Shown one piece after another: positions 44,391 to 53,537 of a stretch of 64,000 nucleotides of DNA. This DNA is from Aureimonas altamirensis. GTDB taxonomy: Bacteria; Pseudomonadota; Alphaproteobacteria; Rhizobiales; Rhizobiaceae. Where the stretch lies: the NCBI RefSeq assembly GCF_001463885.1, contig NZ_BBWQ01000011.1, positions 372,001 to 436,000 of the forward strand. The letters are read 5' to 3'. The position numbers and the translations under genes are program-made. Position 1 is the stretch's first letter; each line of letters starts with the position of its first letter. The notes under the pieces are model-generated. The model had not been told where the DNA came from and made no database searches. It saw nothing but the letters and a program-made list of their open reading frames with translations.

Positions 44391-44898
44391 GCAGCGGGCC
44401 GGCCCGGCGGCGCGCGCCCGGCTGCCTTTCCAGGCCAAGGCCAGCTTCTGGCTGGCGGCGCTGTCCGCCATCTTCGCCGTGGCCTATATCAGGGCCGCAT
44501 CGCAGATCGTAACGCCGCAACTCAGCGACCCCGTGGGTCCGAAGGCTTTCCCCTACCTGATCGGGGCGGCCCTGCTTGCCTGCGCGGTCGGCTTGTTCTT
44601 CGAGGGGCTGCTGCTGTTTCGCGGCACGGAACCCGGCAAGGAGCGCTTCGATATCCGCGACCCGCGTTGGCGCATCGCGGCCGGCGTGATGGGCTGGACG
44701 CTGCTCTACTTCCTCGTTTTCGATGTCGCAGGCTACATCGTGGCAACCACGCTGTTTCTGTTCGGGCTGATCGTCGTGTTCGACGGTCGGCGGCTTGTTC
44801 GAAGCGCCATCGTTGCGGTCACCTTCTCGGCCGCCACCTTCGTGCTGTTCGATCACTACCTGGAAGTATTCCTTCCGGGCGTACCGTTTCTGAATTGA
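44374..44898 (+). CDS. tctB: Tripartite tricarboxylate transporter small subunit, TctB family
   Basis: A 174-residue membrane protein with four hydrophobic segments and the TctB phrase SDPVGPKAFPYLIGAALLAC. AAGGAG ten bases upstream supports the ATG at 44374, inside the tctC 3' end. It pairs with TctA encoded eight bases downstream. Confidence 0.9.
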   Translation: MSQDIEQRAGPAARARLPFQAKASFWLAALSAIFAVAYIRAASQIVTPQLSDPVGPKAFPYLIGAALLACAVGLFFEGLLLFRGTEPGKERFDIRDPRWRIAAGVMGWTLLYFLVFDVAGYIVATTLFLFGLIVVFDGRRLVRSAIVAVTFSAATFVLFDHYLEVFLPGVPFLN

Positions 44899-44905
44899 GA
44901 GCGCG

Positions 44906-46426
44906 ATGAACGCCTCCACCATGCTTGACGGGCTACTCGTCGCCTTGCAGCCGGGCAATCTGATGCATGTGGTGATCGGATGCCTGCTCGGCACCATCGT
45001 CGGCATCCTGCCCGGGCTTGGTCCCTCTGCCGGGATGGCGCTTCTGATACCGATCGTCTTCGGCATGGAGCCCGTCAGCGCGCTCATCATGATCGCGGCC
45101 ATCTATTACGGGGCCATGTACGGCGGTTCGGCCACCTCCATCCTGATCAACACGCCCGGCGAGGCATCGTCGGTCATGACGACGCTCGATGGTTACCAAA
45201 TGGCGCGGAAAGGCCGCGCAGGCGCCGCACTGGCGGTTTCGGCAATCGGCTCGTTCATCGCCGGCACGATCGGCATCATCCTGCTCAGCCTGCTGGCGCG
45301 GCCCCTTGCCCAGCTTGCGCTGCAGTTCGGGCCGCCAGAATATTTCACGCTGATGGTCTTCTCGATGCTGTCGGCAGCCTCGCTCGGGGGGCGTACGGTT
45401 GCGCGCGGCATGCTCTCGATGCTGCTCGGACTGGCTATCGCCACGGTGGGCATCGACCTGCAAAGCGGCATGCCGCGCTTTACGGGCGGCTATGCGCAAC
45501 TGCTCGACGGGGTCGATTTCATTCTGGCGGCGGTTGGCCTGTTTGCCCTGGCCGAAGTGTTCACCGGCCTGGAAAACCATTTCCGCAACCCCGTTCGCAT
45601 GGTGCCGATTTCCGGCCGGCTGTGGCTCACCGCTGACGAATGGCGACGCTCCATCTTTCCGATCCTGCGCGGAACGGCGATCGGGTTCGTCAAGGGCGTG
45701 CTGCCCGGCGGCGGAGCCACCATCTCGACGATGCTCTCCTACAATCTGGAACGGGCGATATCGAAGGAGAAGGATAAGTTCGGCACCGGGATGATCGAGG
45801 GCGTCGCCGGCCCGGAGGCGGCCAACAACGCCGCCTCGGCGGGATCGATGGTGCCGCTTCTGGCGCTCGGCCTGCCCGGCTCGGGCGCGACGGCGGTGCT
45901 TCTGGGGGCGTTCGTGATCCTCGGTATCCAGCCGGGTCCGCTGCTGATCAACCAGCATAGCGAGCTGTTCTGGGGCTTGGTGAACAGCATGTATCTCGGC
46001 AACATCGTCCTGTTCGTGCTCAACCTGCCCCTGATCTTCCTGTTCGTTCAGCTGCTGCGTGTCCCGACGGGGATCCTGTTCCCCCTCATCATCGCCATCG
46101 CCTCCATCGGTGTGTTCGCCGTCAACAGCAGCGTCTTCGATCTCTATATCGTCTTCGGCTTCGGGCTGATGGGCTACGCGTTCAGGAAGCTCGACATACC
46201 CACCGCACCGCTGGTCCTGGCGGTCGTCCTGGGCGGGATGATGGAGCAGTCCTTTCGCCAGTCCATGACGATTTCCGGCGGCTCGCTTTCGATCTTCGTC
46301 TCGAGCGGGATCACCATCCTGTTCCTGGCCCTCAGCGTGCTGGCGCTTTTCGCTTCGCTGCTCCTGCCGGCACTCACCAAAGCCCGGGCCAAGGGCCAAC
46401 TGGTGGAGGACGCGGTCGATGCCTGA
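44906..46426 (+). CDS. tctA: Tripartite tricarboxylate transporter large subunit, TctA family
   Basis: A 506-residue permease with about twelve membrane segments. GTIVGILPGLGPSAGMALLI near the N-terminus and IGFVKGVLPGGGATISTMLS mid-protein are the paired TctA motifs; YYGAMYGGSATSILINTPGE is also characteristic. The 3' end overlaps the next gene by eight bases, binding the transporter to the sulfur catabolic genes in one operon. Confidence 0.95.
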   Translation: MNASTMLDGLLVALQPGNLMHVVIGCLLGTIVGILPGLGPSAGMALLIPIVFGMEPVSALIMIAAIYYGAMYGGSATSILINTPGEASSVMTTLDGYQMARKGRAGAALAVSAIGSFIAGTIGIILLSLLARPLAQLALQFGPPEYFTLMVFSMLSAASLGGRTVARGMLSMLLGLAIATVGIDLQSGMPRFTGGYAQLLDGVDFILAAVGLFALAEVFTGLENHFRNPVRMVPISGRLWLTADEWRRSIFPILRGTAIGFVKGVLPGGGATISTMLSYNLERAISKEKDKFGTGMIEGVAGPEAANNAASAGSMVPLLALGLPGSGATAVLLGAFVILGIQPGPLLINQHSELFWGLVNSMYLGNIVLFVLNLPLIFLFVQLLRVPTGILFPLIIAIASIGVFAVNSSVFDLYIVFGFGLMGYAFRKLDIPTAPLVLAVVLGGMMEQSFRQSMTISGGSLSIFVSSGITILFLALSVLALFASLLLPALTKARAKGQLVEDAVDA

Positions 46427-47600
46427 GACCCTCAGCCTCTTCCGTCCCGCCCCGGCAGGCAATCCCGTCGAAACGGCGCTCTCTTTGGCCCGGGCCTTTG
46501 CCCGGACCGCCGCACTGCACGACCGGACGGCGGAACTGCCCGTCGCCAATTTCAAGGCGCTGCGGCAGGCCGGCCTCATGGGCCTGACGGCGCCGGGCCC
46601 GCTCGGCGGGCGGGGCGCCGGCCTGGCAGAGGCGGCGGCGGTAATCGGCGCCATTGCCGGGGGCGAGCCGTCCACCGCGCTGATCCTTTTCATGCACTAC
46701 ACCAATCTGGCCGCCATTCCGCGCGGCCGCTGGGACCCTGCTCTGGTGGACGAGGTGGTCGGATCGGGGGCAACGCAAGGCGCGCTCATCAACTCGCTGC
46801 GTGTCGAGCCCGAACTCGGCTCGCCCGCGCGTGGCGGCCTGCCGCTCACGACCGCCAGGGCCACCGGCTCAGGATGGGAAATCAGCGGGCACAAGATCTA
46901 TTCGACGGGGTCTACCGCGCTTGGATGGATGCTCGTCTGGGCAAAGACCGACGAGGCGGTTCCGCGCGTCGGGCGTTTCGTCGTGCCGGCGGGAAGCCCC
47001 GGCACGCATATCAAGCAAAGCTGGAACGCGCTCGGCATGCGCGCGACCGCCAGCCACGACGTCATCTTCGACAAGGTCACCGTGCCCGCCCGCTACGCTG
47101 CCGATCTCCGGACGCCAGACCAGTGGAAGGGAAAGGAACCCATAGAGGCCGCCTGGCATGGGACGCTTCTTGCTGCCGTCTACGATGCGATCGCGCGGTC
47201 CGCCAGAGACTGGCTGGTTACCTTCCTGAATGAACGCAAGCCGGCAAGCCTTGGAGCGCCGCTTGCCACCCTGCCCCGCTTTCAGGAGGCCGTCGGCGAA
47301 ATCGAAAAGCGCCTCCTGGTCAACCGCAGCCTCATCGAGCGCACCGGAAGGGATGTCGATAACGGCCTGGCGCCGCCCGCCGAGGATTCGGCCCTGTTGA
47401 AGGTGATCGTCACCGAGAATGCGATTGCCGTGGTGGAACAGTGCGTGAAGCTGAGCAGCAATCACGGCATCAATCGAGACAACCCGCTGGAACGGCATTT
47501 CCGCGACGTCCTGTGCGGGCGGATCCACACGCCCCAGGACGATTCCGCCCTTGCCGCATCCGGTCGGCAAGCGCTTTCCCGTTGGAGTGCAGAACCATGA
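46419..47600 (+). CDS. Acyl-CoA-dehydrogenase-fold flavoprotein (SfnB/DszC-like)
   Basis: A 393-residue protein of the acyl-CoA dehydrogenase superfamily. SGHKIYSTGSTALGWMLVWAK, the FAD region SWNALGMRATASHDVIFDKV and VKLSSNHGINRDNPLERHFR mark the group used as flavin monooxygenases or desulfurisation partners (SfnB/DszC type) in sulfur-scavenging operons. It ends in an ATGA overlap with an SsuD-like gene, supporting such a role over fatty-acid oxidation. It probably uses reduced flavin from an unlinked reductase. Confidence 0.85.
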   Translation: MPETLSLFRPAPAGNPVETALSLARAFARTAALHDRTAELPVANFKALRQAGLMGLTAPGPLGGRGAGLAEAAAVIGAIAGGEPSTALILFMHYTNLAAIPRGRWDPALVDEVVGSGATQGALINSLRVEPELGSPARGGLPLTTARATGSGWEISGHKIYSTGSTALGWMLVWAKTDEAVPRVGRFVVPAGSPGTHIKQSWNALGMRATASHDVIFDKVTVPARYAADLRTPDQWKGKEPIEAAWHGTLLAAVYDAIARSARDWLVTFLNERKPASLGAPLATLPRFQEAVGEIEKRLLVNRSLIERTGRDVDNGLAPPAEDSALLKVIVTENAIAVVEQCVKLSSNHGINRDNPLERHFRDVLCGRIHTPQDDSALAASGRQALSRWSAEP

Positions 47601-48721
47601 GCATCGAGCTGATCGGCTATGTCGGCGCCTTCAATTCTTCCGAGGTCGCGCGGCGCACCGGCCCCGCGGTCGACATCGACCATATCGAGGCGGTGGCCAA
47701 GGCCCACGAGTATGTCGGCTTCGACCGGGCGCTCGTCGCCTTCAACTCCAATTCCGCCGACAGCATCCTCGTGGGCCAGCATGTCGCCTCCGTCACAGAG
47801 CGGCTGAAGCTGATGATCGCCCATCGGCCGGGCTTTACCGCGCCGACGCTGGCCGCCCGGCAACTGGCGACGCTGGACCAGTTCTCCAGAGGGCGCGTCG
47901 CCGTCCACATCATCACCGGCGGCAACGATGCCGAGCTGGCGCAGGACGGAGACCATCTGACCAAGGACGAGCGCTACGCCCGCACCGCCGAATATATCGA
48001 CATCCTGCGCCGCGAATGGTCCAGCGAGACGCCCTTCGACCATGATGGCGCCTATTACCGCGTCCGGCAGGGCTTCGGCGACGTGAAGCCGAGGCAGCCG
48101 GGTGGCATTCCGGTGTTCTTTGGCGGGGCGTCCGACGCCGCCATAGCGGTTGCCGGCCAGCATGCCGACACATATGCGCTCTACGGCGAAAGCCTCGACC
48201 AGGTGGCCGAGCTCATTGCGCGGGTTCGCGCCGCCGCCGCCCCTTTCGGACGCTCTCCCGCCTTCAGCGTCTCGATCCGCGCGGTGCTGGCCGATACCGA
48301 AGCCAAGGCCTGGGCGAAGGCCGACGACATCCTGGCGCGGGCCACGGCCCTGCGCACCGCCGGTGGCGACGGCAAGTCGCCGCACAACATCCGCCAGAAG
48401 CGCAAGACCGGCGAAATCCCGCCCAACGAAGGGTCGCGCCGCCTTCTGGCGGCCGCCGCAAAGGGGACGCGCCTCGATACGTGCCTGTGGACCGGGATCG
48501 CCCAACTCACGGCGGCGCAAGGCAACACCACGGCCCTCGTCGGCACACCCGATCAGGTGGCCGATGCGCTGGCCGCCTATCACGAACTGGGCGTCACCCG
48601 CTTTCTTATCCGCGGCTTCGACCCGTTGGTCGACGCCATTCAGTATGGCCGCGAATTACTGCCGCGCATTCGGGCCCTGGCCGCCGCACGGGACACGGCC
48701 CGCGGCATCGCTGCCGAGTAG
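47597..48721 (+). CDS. Flavin-dependent monooxygenase, alkanesulfonate (SsuD) type, copy 1
   Basis: A 374-residue luciferase-like monooxygenase. IDHIEAVAKAHEYVGFDRAL, MIAHRPGFTAPTLAARQLAT, DQFSRGRVAVHIITGGNDAE and RTAEYIDILRREW are SsuD-class blocks, including the Arg-rich phosphate/sulfonate region. It would cleave a C-S bond with FMNH2 and oxygen, releasing sulfite. It overlaps the preceding flavoprotein gene and is followed ten bases later by a close, frameshifted paralogue. No flavin reductase (SsuE) is seen. Confidence 0.9.
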   Translation: MSIELIGYVGAFNSSEVARRTGPAVDIDHIEAVAKAHEYVGFDRALVAFNSNSADSILVGQHVASVTERLKLMIAHRPGFTAPTLAARQLATLDQFSRGRVAVHIITGGNDAELAQDGDHLTKDERYARTAEYIDILRREWSSETPFDHDGAYYRVRQGFGDVKPRQPGGIPVFFGGASDAAIAVAGQHADTYALYGESLDQVAELIARVRAAAAPFGRSPAFSVSIRAVLADTEAKAWAKADDILARATALRTAGGDGKSPHNIRQKRKTGEIPPNEGSRRLLAAAAKGTRLDTCLWTGIAQLTAAQGNTTALVGTPDQVADALAAYHELGVTRFLIRGFDPLVDAIQYGRELLPRIRALAAARDTARGIAAE

Positions 48722-48731
48722 GAGACCACCC

Positions 48732-49851
48732 ATGAGTATCGAATTTATCGGCTATGTCGGCCATTTCAATTCGTCCGAATCTGTCCGTCGCACCGGCCCC
48801 GCAGTCGATATCGACCATATCGAGACGGTGGCGAAGGCCCACGAGTATGTCGGTTTCGACCGGGCGCTCGTCGCCTTCCATTCGACGTCGGCCGAAAGCA
48901 TCCTGATCGGCCAGCATGTCGCCTCCGTCACACAGCGGCTGAAGCTGATGATCGCGCATCGGCCGGGCTTTACCGCGCCGACGCTGGCCGCCCGGCAACT
49001 GGCGACGCTGGACCAGTTTTCCAGAGGGCGTGTCGCCGTCCACATCATCACCGGCGGCAACGATGCCGAGCTGGCGCAGGACGGGGACCATCTGACCAAG
49101 GACGAGCGCTACGCCCGCACCGCCGAATATATCGACATCCTGCGCCGCGAATGGTCCAGCGAAACGCCCTTCGACTATGACGGCGCCTATTACCGCGTCC
49201 GGCAGGGCTTCGGCGACGTGAAGCCGAACCAGCCGGGTGGCATTCCGGTGTTCTTTGGCGGGGCGTCCGACGCCGCCATAGCGGTTGCGGGCCAGCATGC
49301 CGACATCTATGCGCTGTGGGGCGAAACCTATGCGCAGGTGGGCGAGCTTGCCGGCCGGGTTCGGACGGCGGCGGCCAAATTCAACCGGAAGCCCGCATTC
49401 AGCCTGTCGCTGCGGCCGGTGCTTGCGGACACGGAAGAAAAGGCGTGGGCCAAGGCGGAGGCCATCCTGGAACGGGCGAAAGCCCTGCGGCAGGCAGGCG
49501 GGGATGGACGCGCACCCCAACAATGCCCGCAAGGCACGGGACCCGAGCGTTTTGCCGCAGAACGAAGGGTCCCGCCGCCTGCTGGAAGCGGCAGCGAAGG
49601 GGCCGCGCCTGGACAAATGCCTGTGGACGGGTATTGCAGCCCTGACGGGCGCCAGCGGCAATTCGACCGGGCTCGTCGGCACGCCCGACCAGGTGGCCGA
49701 AGCCCTGGCCGACTATTACGAGATCGGTATCAGCAAGTTCTTGCTGCGCGGGTTCGATCCACTCGTCGACGCGGTGCAATACGGCCGCGAACTGCTGCCG
49801 CGTGCCCGGCAGATCATTGCCGAGCGCCGGCAAAAAGCCGCGGCCGAGTGA
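48732..49851 (+). pseudogene. SsuD-type monooxygenase copy 2, frameshifted
   Basis: A tandem paralogue of the preceding gene, nearly identical at the DNA level over its middle third. The frame is intact to about residue 260 (ending AGGDGRAP), then continues one base later as NNARKARDPSVLPQNEGSRR to a normal C-terminus ending RRQKAAAE. The CCCC run at 49515-49518 appears to hold one extra C; removing it gives a 372-residue protein matching copy 1. This is either a real inactivating mutation or a sequencing error. The intact remainder suggests a very recent event or an error. Confidence 0.85.
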
Positions 49852-49882
49852 GCGCCAGACCCTGAGCAACGGAGACGCAACC

Positions 49883-50506
49883 GTGAAGCTGTATCATTCC
49901 GCCACCTCGCCCTATGCCCGCAAGGTCATGATCGTCGCGCATGAAACGGGACAGGCAGGCGATATCGAGATCATCCCCGCGGCCCCGCATCCCATCGATC
50001 GGGACAGCGCCATCGTTTCGCACAACCCGCTCGGCAAAGTGCCGACGCTGATCACGTCGGAAGGGTTGGTTCTGTTCGACAGCCGCGTCATCGCGGAATA
50101 TCTTGCGGCACGCTCGGGGGATCAGCGGATTTTCCCCACCGCCGGAAAAGGCCGCTGGCAGGCACTGGCCCGGCAGGCGCTCGGCGATGGCCTGCTCGAT
50201 GCTGCCTTGCTGATCCGCTATGAAGCCACCGCCCGCCCCGCCGAGCTGCGCTGGGCACTCTGGCAGGAGCGCCAGTTCGACAAGATCCGGTCCGCGCTCG
50301 CGGCAATCGATGCCGCCGCCCCGGCCTTCGACACGGCATTGGATATAGGCACCATCACCCTGGCCTGCGCGCTCCTTTATCTGGACCTGCGCTTCCGCGA
50401 GTTGGACTGGCGTTCGGAGCATCCCCATGCCGCCGCATGGTTCGCCACAATCGAAAATCATGAGAGTATCCGCCAGACGGGGGCGGAAGCTCCGGTACCG
50501 GCATGA
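49883..50506 (+). CDS. Glutathione S-transferase family protein
   Basis: A 207-residue protein. The thioredoxin-like N-terminal domain has KLYHSATSPYARKVMIVAHE (Ser/Tyr active-site region), NPLGKVPTLI with the cis-Pro, and FDSRVIAEYLAA with the glutathione-binding Asp-Ser pair. The helical C-terminal domain has DIGTITLACALLYLDLRF. GGAGA eight bases before supports the GTG start. In this sulfur operon it may conjugate or release thiol-linked intermediates. Confidence 0.9.
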   Translation: MKLYHSATSPYARKVMIVAHETGQAGDIEIIPAAPHPIDRDSAIVSHNPLGKVPTLITSEGLVLFDSRVIAEYLAARSGDQRIFPTAGKGRWQALARQALGDGLLDAALLIRYEATARPAELRWALWQERQFDKIRSALAAIDAAAPAFDTALDIGTITLACALLYLDLRFRELDWRSEHPHAAAWFATIENHESIRQTGAEAPVPA

Positions 50507-51015
50507 CCGAGGAGGCATCATTGACCCACGACCACACCCATCCACACACGGATGACGAGCCACGTTGGAAGCATGACGGCATCCGGGTCATCAAGGGCGA
50601 CGCGCTGGATTCGAACACCCCGCAGACACCCGGCATGTTCCGCCAGGCGGCCATCAACGCCGCGCGCGTCGGTGCACAGAAAATCTGGGCGGGCACGGTA
50701 AGCATCGCGCCCGACGCCAAGACCGGCGTGCATCACCATGGCGAGCTGGAAAGCGTCATCTACGTCGTCAGCGGCCGTGCGCGTTTGCGGTGGGGCGACC
50801 GGCTCGAATTCGTGGCAGAGGCAGAGCCCGGCGATTTCATCTTCGTGCCGCCCTTCGTGCCGCACCAGGAAATCAATGCCGATCCCACCCAACCGCTGCA
50901 ATGCGTGCTGGTCCGCTCGGACAACGAGGCGGTCGTGGTCAACATCACCGATGTCGACCCGGTCGAGAAGCCGGAAGAGGTCTACTGGGTAGACCCGATC
51001 CACCGCCATCCATAG
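50503..51015 (+). CDS. Cupin-domain protein
   Basis: A 170-residue protein with a His-rich N-terminus (HDHTHPHTDDEP) and one cupin barrel (KTGVHHHGELESVIYVVSGR, EPGDFIFVPPFVPHQEINAD) carrying the usual metal-site histidines and Glu. It starts in an ATGA overlap with the GST gene and is the last gene of the TctCBA-sulfur operon. It is probably a metal-dependent dioxygenase, isomerase or sensor; the reaction is unknown. Confidence 0.85.
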   Translation: MTEEASLTHDHTHPHTDDEPRWKHDGIRVIKGDALDSNTPQTPGMFRQAAINAARVGAQKIWAGTVSIAPDAKTGVHHHGELESVIYVVSGRARLRWGDRLEFVAEAEPGDFIFVPPFVPHQEINADPTQPLQCVLVRSDNEAVVVNITDVDPVEKPEEVYWVDPIHRHP

Positions 51016-51036
51016 CGGTGTCTGCGCGTCATAAGA

Positions 51037-52266
51037 TCAGCGACGACTGAGGGCGCGTGCGCGCAGCAGCACGATGCCCGCGAGCATGGATAGGGCAAAC
51101 ACCCAGCCCGACAGCGCACCAGCATGAATGCCGGACATCAGGGTACCGACCGAGCAGCCGAGCGCGGTCGTCGCCCCCCATCCGAGCAGGATGCCGCCGC
51201 CCAACCCTCTTGCGACATGGGCCATGCGAGGCCGTTGCGGCGTGAACTGCCCACTCGATATCGCCGCCGCGAAGCTGGCCGAAACGAGACCCAGGATGAA
51301 CAGGCCATTGTTGGACAAAAGGGCGTCTGCAACGATGGAAATGCAGCCGCGCAGGCGGTCCAGGCCAAGCAATTGCCCCGGAACAAGGCCGACATCCGTG
51401 CCCACCGCGCGTGCACGCGCCGAAAGTTCGGCCGTCACGCCCAGTGGCGCGACGCGCAGATAGGCGACCATGCCCAGCACGCCCACGGCGATGCCGCCGA
51501 TCCAGCCTGGCCACCGCCCGATAAACAGCACCTTGACCGGCTTCAGCCGATCGTCGGCAAGCCGGGCCAGGCCAGCCCGCGTCTGCGTTCGCCTGTTGGA
51601 GTGCCAGAACACCAGCGGCCACGCGACGACAGCAAGAAGCGCCAGAGACGCCATAAGCCAGCCGGCATATCCAAGATGCGCGGGCAGCCATACGGTCGGC
51701 GCATCCACCACCATGGCGAGGTAAAGGCTGTTCCAGCTTGCCAGACCCAGGATAAAGCCGAGGAAGGCTCCCGCCAGCGCAAAGGGAGCGGTCGGCGACC
51801 CCTCGCCCAGCCGATACAGATGCGCCGAGAGGCACGAGCCGGAAATCGCCATGCCGGCACCGAAGGCAAGCCCGCCAAGGACGAGGCTCCAGGCAACCGG
51901 GCCGATAAAGGCGTCCGGCGGCAGACGGCCCGTTGCCGGGTCGGGCATCCAGGCGCCGAAGACGACGGCATAGCCCGCCATCCCGACAGCCAGCGCCACC
52001 AGGATGCCGAGCACGCCGTCAGGCTCTTTCTCTTCGATGCACTCGCGGATCGAGCAATAGAAACAGAAGCGGGCACGCTGGAGCACCAGGCCGAAGATCG
52101 CGCCGAATGTCAGCGACAGTGCCAGGCCGTCGCCCGCGCCGCTCCATGACAGGGCAAGCCCTGCGGCGATGAGCGCCACAGCGATGCCGACGGGAACGAG
52201 GCGACGCCCGGCAACCACAAGGCTGCCGGGCGTCGCGTAATCTGCTTTCTGCGAACGAGTCGTCAT
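51037..52266 (-). CDS. YeeE/YedE-family sulfur transporter (TsuA-like)
   Basis: A 409-residue polytopic membrane protein. It has the conserved Cys motifs of YeeE/YedE proteins: RARFCFYCSIREC, MAISGSCLSAHLYRLGEGS and TALGCSVGTLMSGIHAGALS. Such cysteines relay thiosulfate through the membrane in TsuA. It lies nine bases after a secreted rhodanese gene, so the two probably handle thiosulfate or sulfane sulfur together. It is convergent with the cupin gene. Confidence 0.92.
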   Translation of the reverse strand: MTTRSQKADYATPGSLVVAGRRLVPVGIAVALIAAGLALSWSGAGDGLALSLTFGAIFGLVLQRARFCFYCSIRECIEEKEPDGVLGILVALAVGMAGYAVVFGAWMPDPATGRLPPDAFIGPVAWSLVLGGLAFGAGMAISGSCLSAHLYRLGEGSPTAPFALAGAFLGFILGLASWNSLYLAMVVDAPTVWLPAHLGYAGWLMASLALLAVVAWPLVFWHSNRRTQTRAGLARLADDRLKPVKVLFIGRWPGWIGGIAVGVLGMVAYLRVAPLGVTAELSARARAVGTDVGLVPGQLLGLDRLRGCISIVADALLSNNGLFILGLVSASFAAAISSGQFTPQRPRMAHVARGLGGGILLGWGATTALGCSVGTLMSGIHAGALSGWVFALSMLAGIVLLRARALSRR

Positions 52267-52275
52267 CGCCCGGTT

Positions 52276-53208
52276 TTACTTTCCGGTCCACACCGTGTTC
52301 GAGACATTGACGATCGGCGATCCGACCGAGTTGCCATACTCTGTCCATGAGCCATCGTAATTGCGCACATCGTAGCCGAGAATCTTGCTCAGCAGAAACC
52401 ATGTGTGGCTGGAGCGTTCTCCGATGCGGCAATAGACGATGATGGGCTTCGAACCGTCGATCCCCTTCTCGGCATAGATTCTGCGCAGCTCTTCCGCCGG
52501 CTTGAACGTGCCGTCCTCGGCAACGGCCGTGCCCCACGGAACGTTGATCGCCTCTGGCACGTGGCCGGCGCGGATCGTCAATTCCTGCGAGCCTTCGGGC
52601 GCAAAGATGCGGCCCGAATATTCGTCGGCCGAGCGGATATCCACGATTGTTGCGTCTTCCTCGCCGTTCACGACATCCAGCACCTGCGACAGGCGCGCGC
52701 GCAGCGCCTCGTTGCGCTCGGGAAGCTCGACGCTCGTTGCGGCCACCGAAGCGACGCGGGTCGATAGCGGAAGGTTTTCGGCCTCCCATTTCTTGCGGCC
52801 GCCATCCAGCAGTTTCACGTCGATGCCATAGGTATCGAACACCCAGGCGCCCCAGGCCGCGAACCAGTTGTTGTTGTCGCCGTACAGCACGACGGTCTTT
52901 TGCTCGTCGATGCCGAGCTTGCGCACCAGGGCCTCGAAATCCTCGCGGCTGGCGATGTCGCGCTTGACCGGATCCACCAGGTCCGTGTGCCAGACGACGT
53001 TCTGCGCGCCTTCGATATGCCCGCGCTCGAAGACACCGGGCTCTACGGAAACCTCGACGAGGCGAAGCGCGTCATCGCCCAGATTGGCCTCCAGCCATTC
53101 GGTGGTGACGAGCGGCCCGTCCGGCACGTCCAGGGCCAGCGCCGAGGTTGAGCCCGCATAAAGCGAAAATGCAAAAGCGACGGCCGCAACGGCCCCATTG
53201 TGTCTCAT
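52276..53208 (-). CDS. Periplasmic tandem-rhodanese sulfurtransferase
   Basis: A 310-residue protein. The signal peptide ends near STSALA-LD. The first rhodanese domain (residues about 30-160) has VVLYGDNNNWFAAW with no Cys and is inactive; the second has Cys260 in YCRIGERSSH, the active CRxGxR loop. It would move sulfane sulfur from thiosulfate or 3-mercaptopyruvate in the periplasm. GGAGAG precedes the ATG at 53208. It is in an operon with the YeeE-type transporter. Confidence 0.9.
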   Translation of the reverse strand: MRHNGAVAAVAFAFSLYAGSTSALALDVPDGPLVTTEWLEANLGDDALRLVEVSVEPGVFERGHIEGAQNVVWHTDLVDPVKRDIASREDFEALVRKLGIDEQKTVVLYGDNNNWFAAWGAWVFDTYGIDVKLLDGGRKKWEAENLPLSTRVASVAATSVELPERNEALRARLSQVLDVVNGEEDATIVDIRSADEYSGRIFAPEGSQELTIRAGHVPEAINVPWGTAVAEDGTFKPAEELRRIYAEKGIDGSKPIIVYCRIGERSSHTWFLLSKILGYDVRNYDGSWTEYGNSVGSPIVNVSNTVWTGK

Positions 53209-53417
53209 TCTGTCTCTCCGAGGTTGCGCTTGGGAGGAACAGGCTAGGGCGCTTGGCCGACAGGCCGCGAGGCAAAATATACCAAAGCACTGGAGATTTT
53301 TGGTCAGCCATGGCCAAGGGGCGCTCACGATTCATCACAAACGCGTGGGCGGCGAGATCGCTGCTCTGCCTGGCTTTGCGGCCTCCCGAGCCAATAAGGG
53401 ATGCCTTTCCCTAAAAA

Positions 53418-53470
53418 TCTATAAGATCGATAGATTATTCTTTTCCAGGCGGGCCGATCCCGCCTAGCCT
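53418..53470. promoter_or_regulatory. Sulfur-type promoter block A, before the MetQ-like gene
   Basis: The 329-base gap 53209-53537 holds no gene. At 53418-53470 lies an AT-rich block with TCTAT-N7-ATAGA and GATTATT, ending CGCCTAGCCT. It matches block B at 54402-54457 at 17 of 22 aligned core positions, and both end in CTAGCCT. Two binding-protein genes thus share one upstream element, probably a sulfur-starvation regulator site. The rhodanese gene upstream may also be served. Confidence 0.55.
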
Positions 53471-53537
53471 TCTTGTCCAGCGTCGCCGGATGGGACCGGC
53501 GATGCCTGCCCGCCCTCCAAGCTCAAGAGTAGTCAAG

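Noticed and set aside
49515-49518. Programmed ribosomal frameshift in SsuD copy 2
   Set aside because: No slippery heptamer, downstream structure or family precedent is seen. Copy 1 encodes the same region without a shift.
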